NCBI RefSeq assembly: GCF_028640845.1
Contig: NC_080539.1
Span: 304,702,016-304,766,015 of the forward strand
Length of the DNA: 64,000 bases
Reading direction: 5' to 3'
Source: Ahaetulla prasina
Taxonomy: Eukaryota; Chordata; Lepidosauria; Squamata; Colubridae
Both the position numbers and the translations under genes were made by a program. The first letter of the stretch is position 1. The number at the start of each line of letters is the position of its first letter. Below, piece after piece: positions 62,171 through 64,000 of this stretch. The notes below the pieces were generated by a model that ran no database searches, was not told the origin of the DNA, and saw only the letters and a list, made by a program, of their open reading frames with translations.

Positions 62171-63005
62171 AAGTCACAGATTACCCACCCTGACCAGATG
62201 ACAGAGCCTGGTTTTAAGGGAGAAACCTTTAAATATATTTCATGCTAAATATCAGTGAATGAGCGTTCTCATAGAGTGTGACTTTTTCAACCTTCAAGTG
62301 TGCTAATCCAATCAAATCCTCACTTAAAACCTCTAAAAAAGATAATGAGGCCATTCTGCAGGGACCATAAGGGCTTCTTACTGGACATTCCATTTAGAAC
62401 TGGACCAATTCATCCAATTAGGAAGCCTTTAATAGGAAGGATCTCCACAGCGGTGAAGTCCCAAGGACTCTCCAAATAATGTTATGGGAAAATTGGGAAA
62501 GCCGGTAACGGAGTCAAATTCCTGGCATACAAAACTATTGGTTCAACTTGGCAGTGTAAAAAGATGGGCATGGAATCACTACCATCTTACAAAATAATCA
62601 TAAAAACAAAAACAACACCAGGGATTAAAAAAAAAGATAAACAATGAAATACAGTTTCCTTAAATTTTGCCGTTTGTTTCAGCTCCAATGAGGAAAAGAT
62701 GCAGGCCAATCTCACAGCACTGGCAATAGATGAGAAAATCATTGTAAACTACTGCGCTTACAGCTTACACCGGGACAGCAGGGAGACCTTATCTTCTCCT
62801 GGAAGTCCCTTCGGAGGAAGAAGAAAACTATCAATGGGAGTTTACTCTACTTTGTTTATTTATTTATTTTTCCTTAAAAGAAGGGACATCGGAACAGGAG
62901 TGCCGGAAGGCGAACGGCTCCCACTCCAAAGCAACCCCAGACCCGGTTGTGCCGCTTCACCTCCTCGGTTGCAGGACAGAATTGAGTGACCCATAGCCCA
63001 ACAAT
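62171..63005. other. Intron 1, near exon 1: nothing recognised
   Basis: A short (TTTA)n run at 62855-62875 only; possible intronic regulatory sequence cannot be read directly. Confidence 0.5.
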
Positions 63006-63187
63006 GTCCCAAAGGTGTTTTTTTTTTCCGAGAGGCAACTGGACTTTCTGGTTTTTCTTCGAAGACGATTCGCTTCTCATCCAGGAAGCTTCTTCAGCTC
63101 AGAAGCTTCTTGGATGAGAAGCGAAACGTCTTCAAAGAAAAATCAGAAAGTCCAGTTGCCTCTCGGAAAAAAATGCTCCTTTGGGAC
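63006..63187. repeat. 182 bp inverted repeat near TYRO3 exon 1, with degenerate hammerhead-like motif
   Basis: Arms from GTCCCAAAGG to CCTTTGGGAC are nearly complementary around an axis at about 63097. The right arm has GGATGAGAAGCGAAACGTC (63112-63130). It sits about 230 bp inside intron 1. Confidence 0.85.
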
Positions 63188-63419
63188 AACCACGACCTGG
63201 ATGCCCGAGAATCTCCATAGTCATAGCCCAACAAGAAACTCGGAGCTGGAGCGCACCCACTTGGGAAACGTAAAATCAAGCGGGTGGGAGTGCGTGAAAG
63301 GGGGCAAGAAATAAAATAAAATAAATAAAAATAAGAACCGGTAAAAAAAAAATCAAGTCGAGAATCGGCTGCCGTCCCCCTGGCCGAGAGGGAACTCGGG
63401 CGGAGCGGAATCTCCTTAC

Positions 63420-63513
63420 CTGTTACAGCCCTGAAGTCCCGCGAAAACAGAGCCCATAGTGCCGGCAACAGCAACAGGAGTCCCCGCATCTGCATAGTCT
63501 GCTTCATCTCCAT
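63420..63513 (-). CDS. TYRO3: TYRO3 exon 1: start codon and signal peptide
   Basis: The exon encodes residues 1-31 plus one base of codon 32. A run GLLLLLPALWALF (residues 11-23) is the hydrophobic core of a signal peptide. The donor is ACAG/GTAAGG. Four in-frame ATGs occur (63513, 63507, 63495, 63489). I chose the first because it has G at -3 and G at +4; the fourth, directly before the hydrophobic core, would also give a working signal peptide. The reading frame stays open upstream to about 63828, so the start is not forced by a stop codon nearby. The 5'UTR extends to higher coordinates. Confidence 0.85.
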
Positions 63514-64000
63514 CTCTTCCCCCTCATCATCTTTATCACCATCCTCCTTGCGACCTCCAAAGCGCTCGGCTCGCGTCGGACCCCACAAATTCAAAGTCGG
63601 GGAGGAAAGGAAGGGGAGGAAAAGGGGAAAAGGGAGACCGGGCGGGCGGCAAAGCAATACGGGAGCGGGGGAAGAAGGGAGAGGAAAACCAACGACGCCC
63701 CTTCCTTGAAAGAGAAGGTCCGCGCCCCCTCGGTTTGGGCGCGAAGAGGGGCTCGGCGCCCACGCGATCGCGCCCGGCAAGCCAGGAAAAGAAGAAGCGG
63801 CTGGAGATGGCAGCGCCAGGCACCCCACCAGCGCTGGCTCGGCCGACGGCTCTGCTCCCTTTCCCGGAGCTTGTGATCGCCAAGTCGGGAAGGTCCCCCC
63901 CTGCCGGCCTCCTTCCCGCAGTGCACGCAGTTCATCGGACCCGCCGAGCCCGCCGAGTTGAGCTTGGCCCGGCGCGGAGCTCCCTCCTTCGGCCGCCGCG
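63514..64000 (-). promoter_or_regulatory. TYRO3: CpG-rich promoter / 5'UTR of TYRO3
   Basis: The stretch upstream of the start codon is GC-rich with many CpGs, purine- and pyrimidine-rich blocks and a GGGCGGGC box near 63640-63650. There is no TATA box. This is the usual look of a CpG-island promoter of a broadly expressed gene. The exact transcription start cannot be read. Long open frames here on the minus strand are a side effect of base composition. Confidence 0.75.

Noticed and set aside
63094..63828. 244-codon minus-strand frame as a separate protein
   Set aside because: It is TYRO3 exon 1 read through its splice donor into intron 1 and through the CpG-rich 5'UTR.

Overview
The window is vertebrate nuclear DNA, almost certainly from a squamate reptile and most likely a snake. 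The evidence is indirect: Sauria-type tRNA SINEs, CR1/L2-like LINEs whose 3' ends run into (ATTCT)n/(AATAG)n microsatellites as described for snake CR1 elements, L1 remnants, many short hAT-like elements and very abundant microsatellites.

Only one protein-coding gene is supported: the 5' half of TYRO3, a TAM-family receptor tyrosine kinase, on the minus strand. I reconstructed ten coding exons, all with GT-AG introns and matching codon phase. Exon 1 (start and signal peptide) is at 63420-63513 inside a CpG-rich promoter. Exons 2-3 (Ig1) are at 46234-46417 and 40257-40357, exons 4-5 (Ig2) at 34030-34200 and 29267-29353, exons 6-7 (first FN3) at 13122-13237 and 6394-6571, exons 8-9 (second FN3) at 5584-5726 and 3350-3494, and exon 10 (transmembrane and juxtamembrane) at 520-649. 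Together they give about 449 residues. The kinase exons lie beyond the left edge. Everything between these exons is intron filled with repeats; intron 1 alone is 17 kb.

Layout from left to right: 0.7-1.3 kb, a solo LTR with target-site duplication. 1.8-13 kb, scattered palindromic hAT and Tc/mariner-like elements. 14.9-18.7 kb, a GC-rich island with a higher-order tandem repeat and an exon-like coding fragment, bounded by matching inverted ends. 19-25 kb, hAT elements. 26.2-29.1 kb, a 2.87 kb retroposed element with a 17 bp target duplication and no ORF. 29.5-50 kb, SINEs, hAT elements and CR1 pieces. 51-53.7 kb, L1 and CR1 remnants and a repeat with a TATA box followed by a hammerhead-ribozyme-like core. 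56-60.6 kb, a tandemly duplicated dead CR1 reverse-transcriptase segment separated by long (TA)n tracts, a second LINE nested in it, and Penelope-like repeat modules. 63 kb, a 182 bp inverted repeat close to TYRO3 exon 1.

The most interesting leads are the GC-rich capture-like element at 14.9-18.7 kb, the hammerhead-like core at 53.6 kb and its possible degenerate relatives, the ORF-less L1-like element at 26.2 kb, and the (TA)n-linked CR1 duplication. All family names rest on reading the sequence and on memory of the families; no database search was possible.
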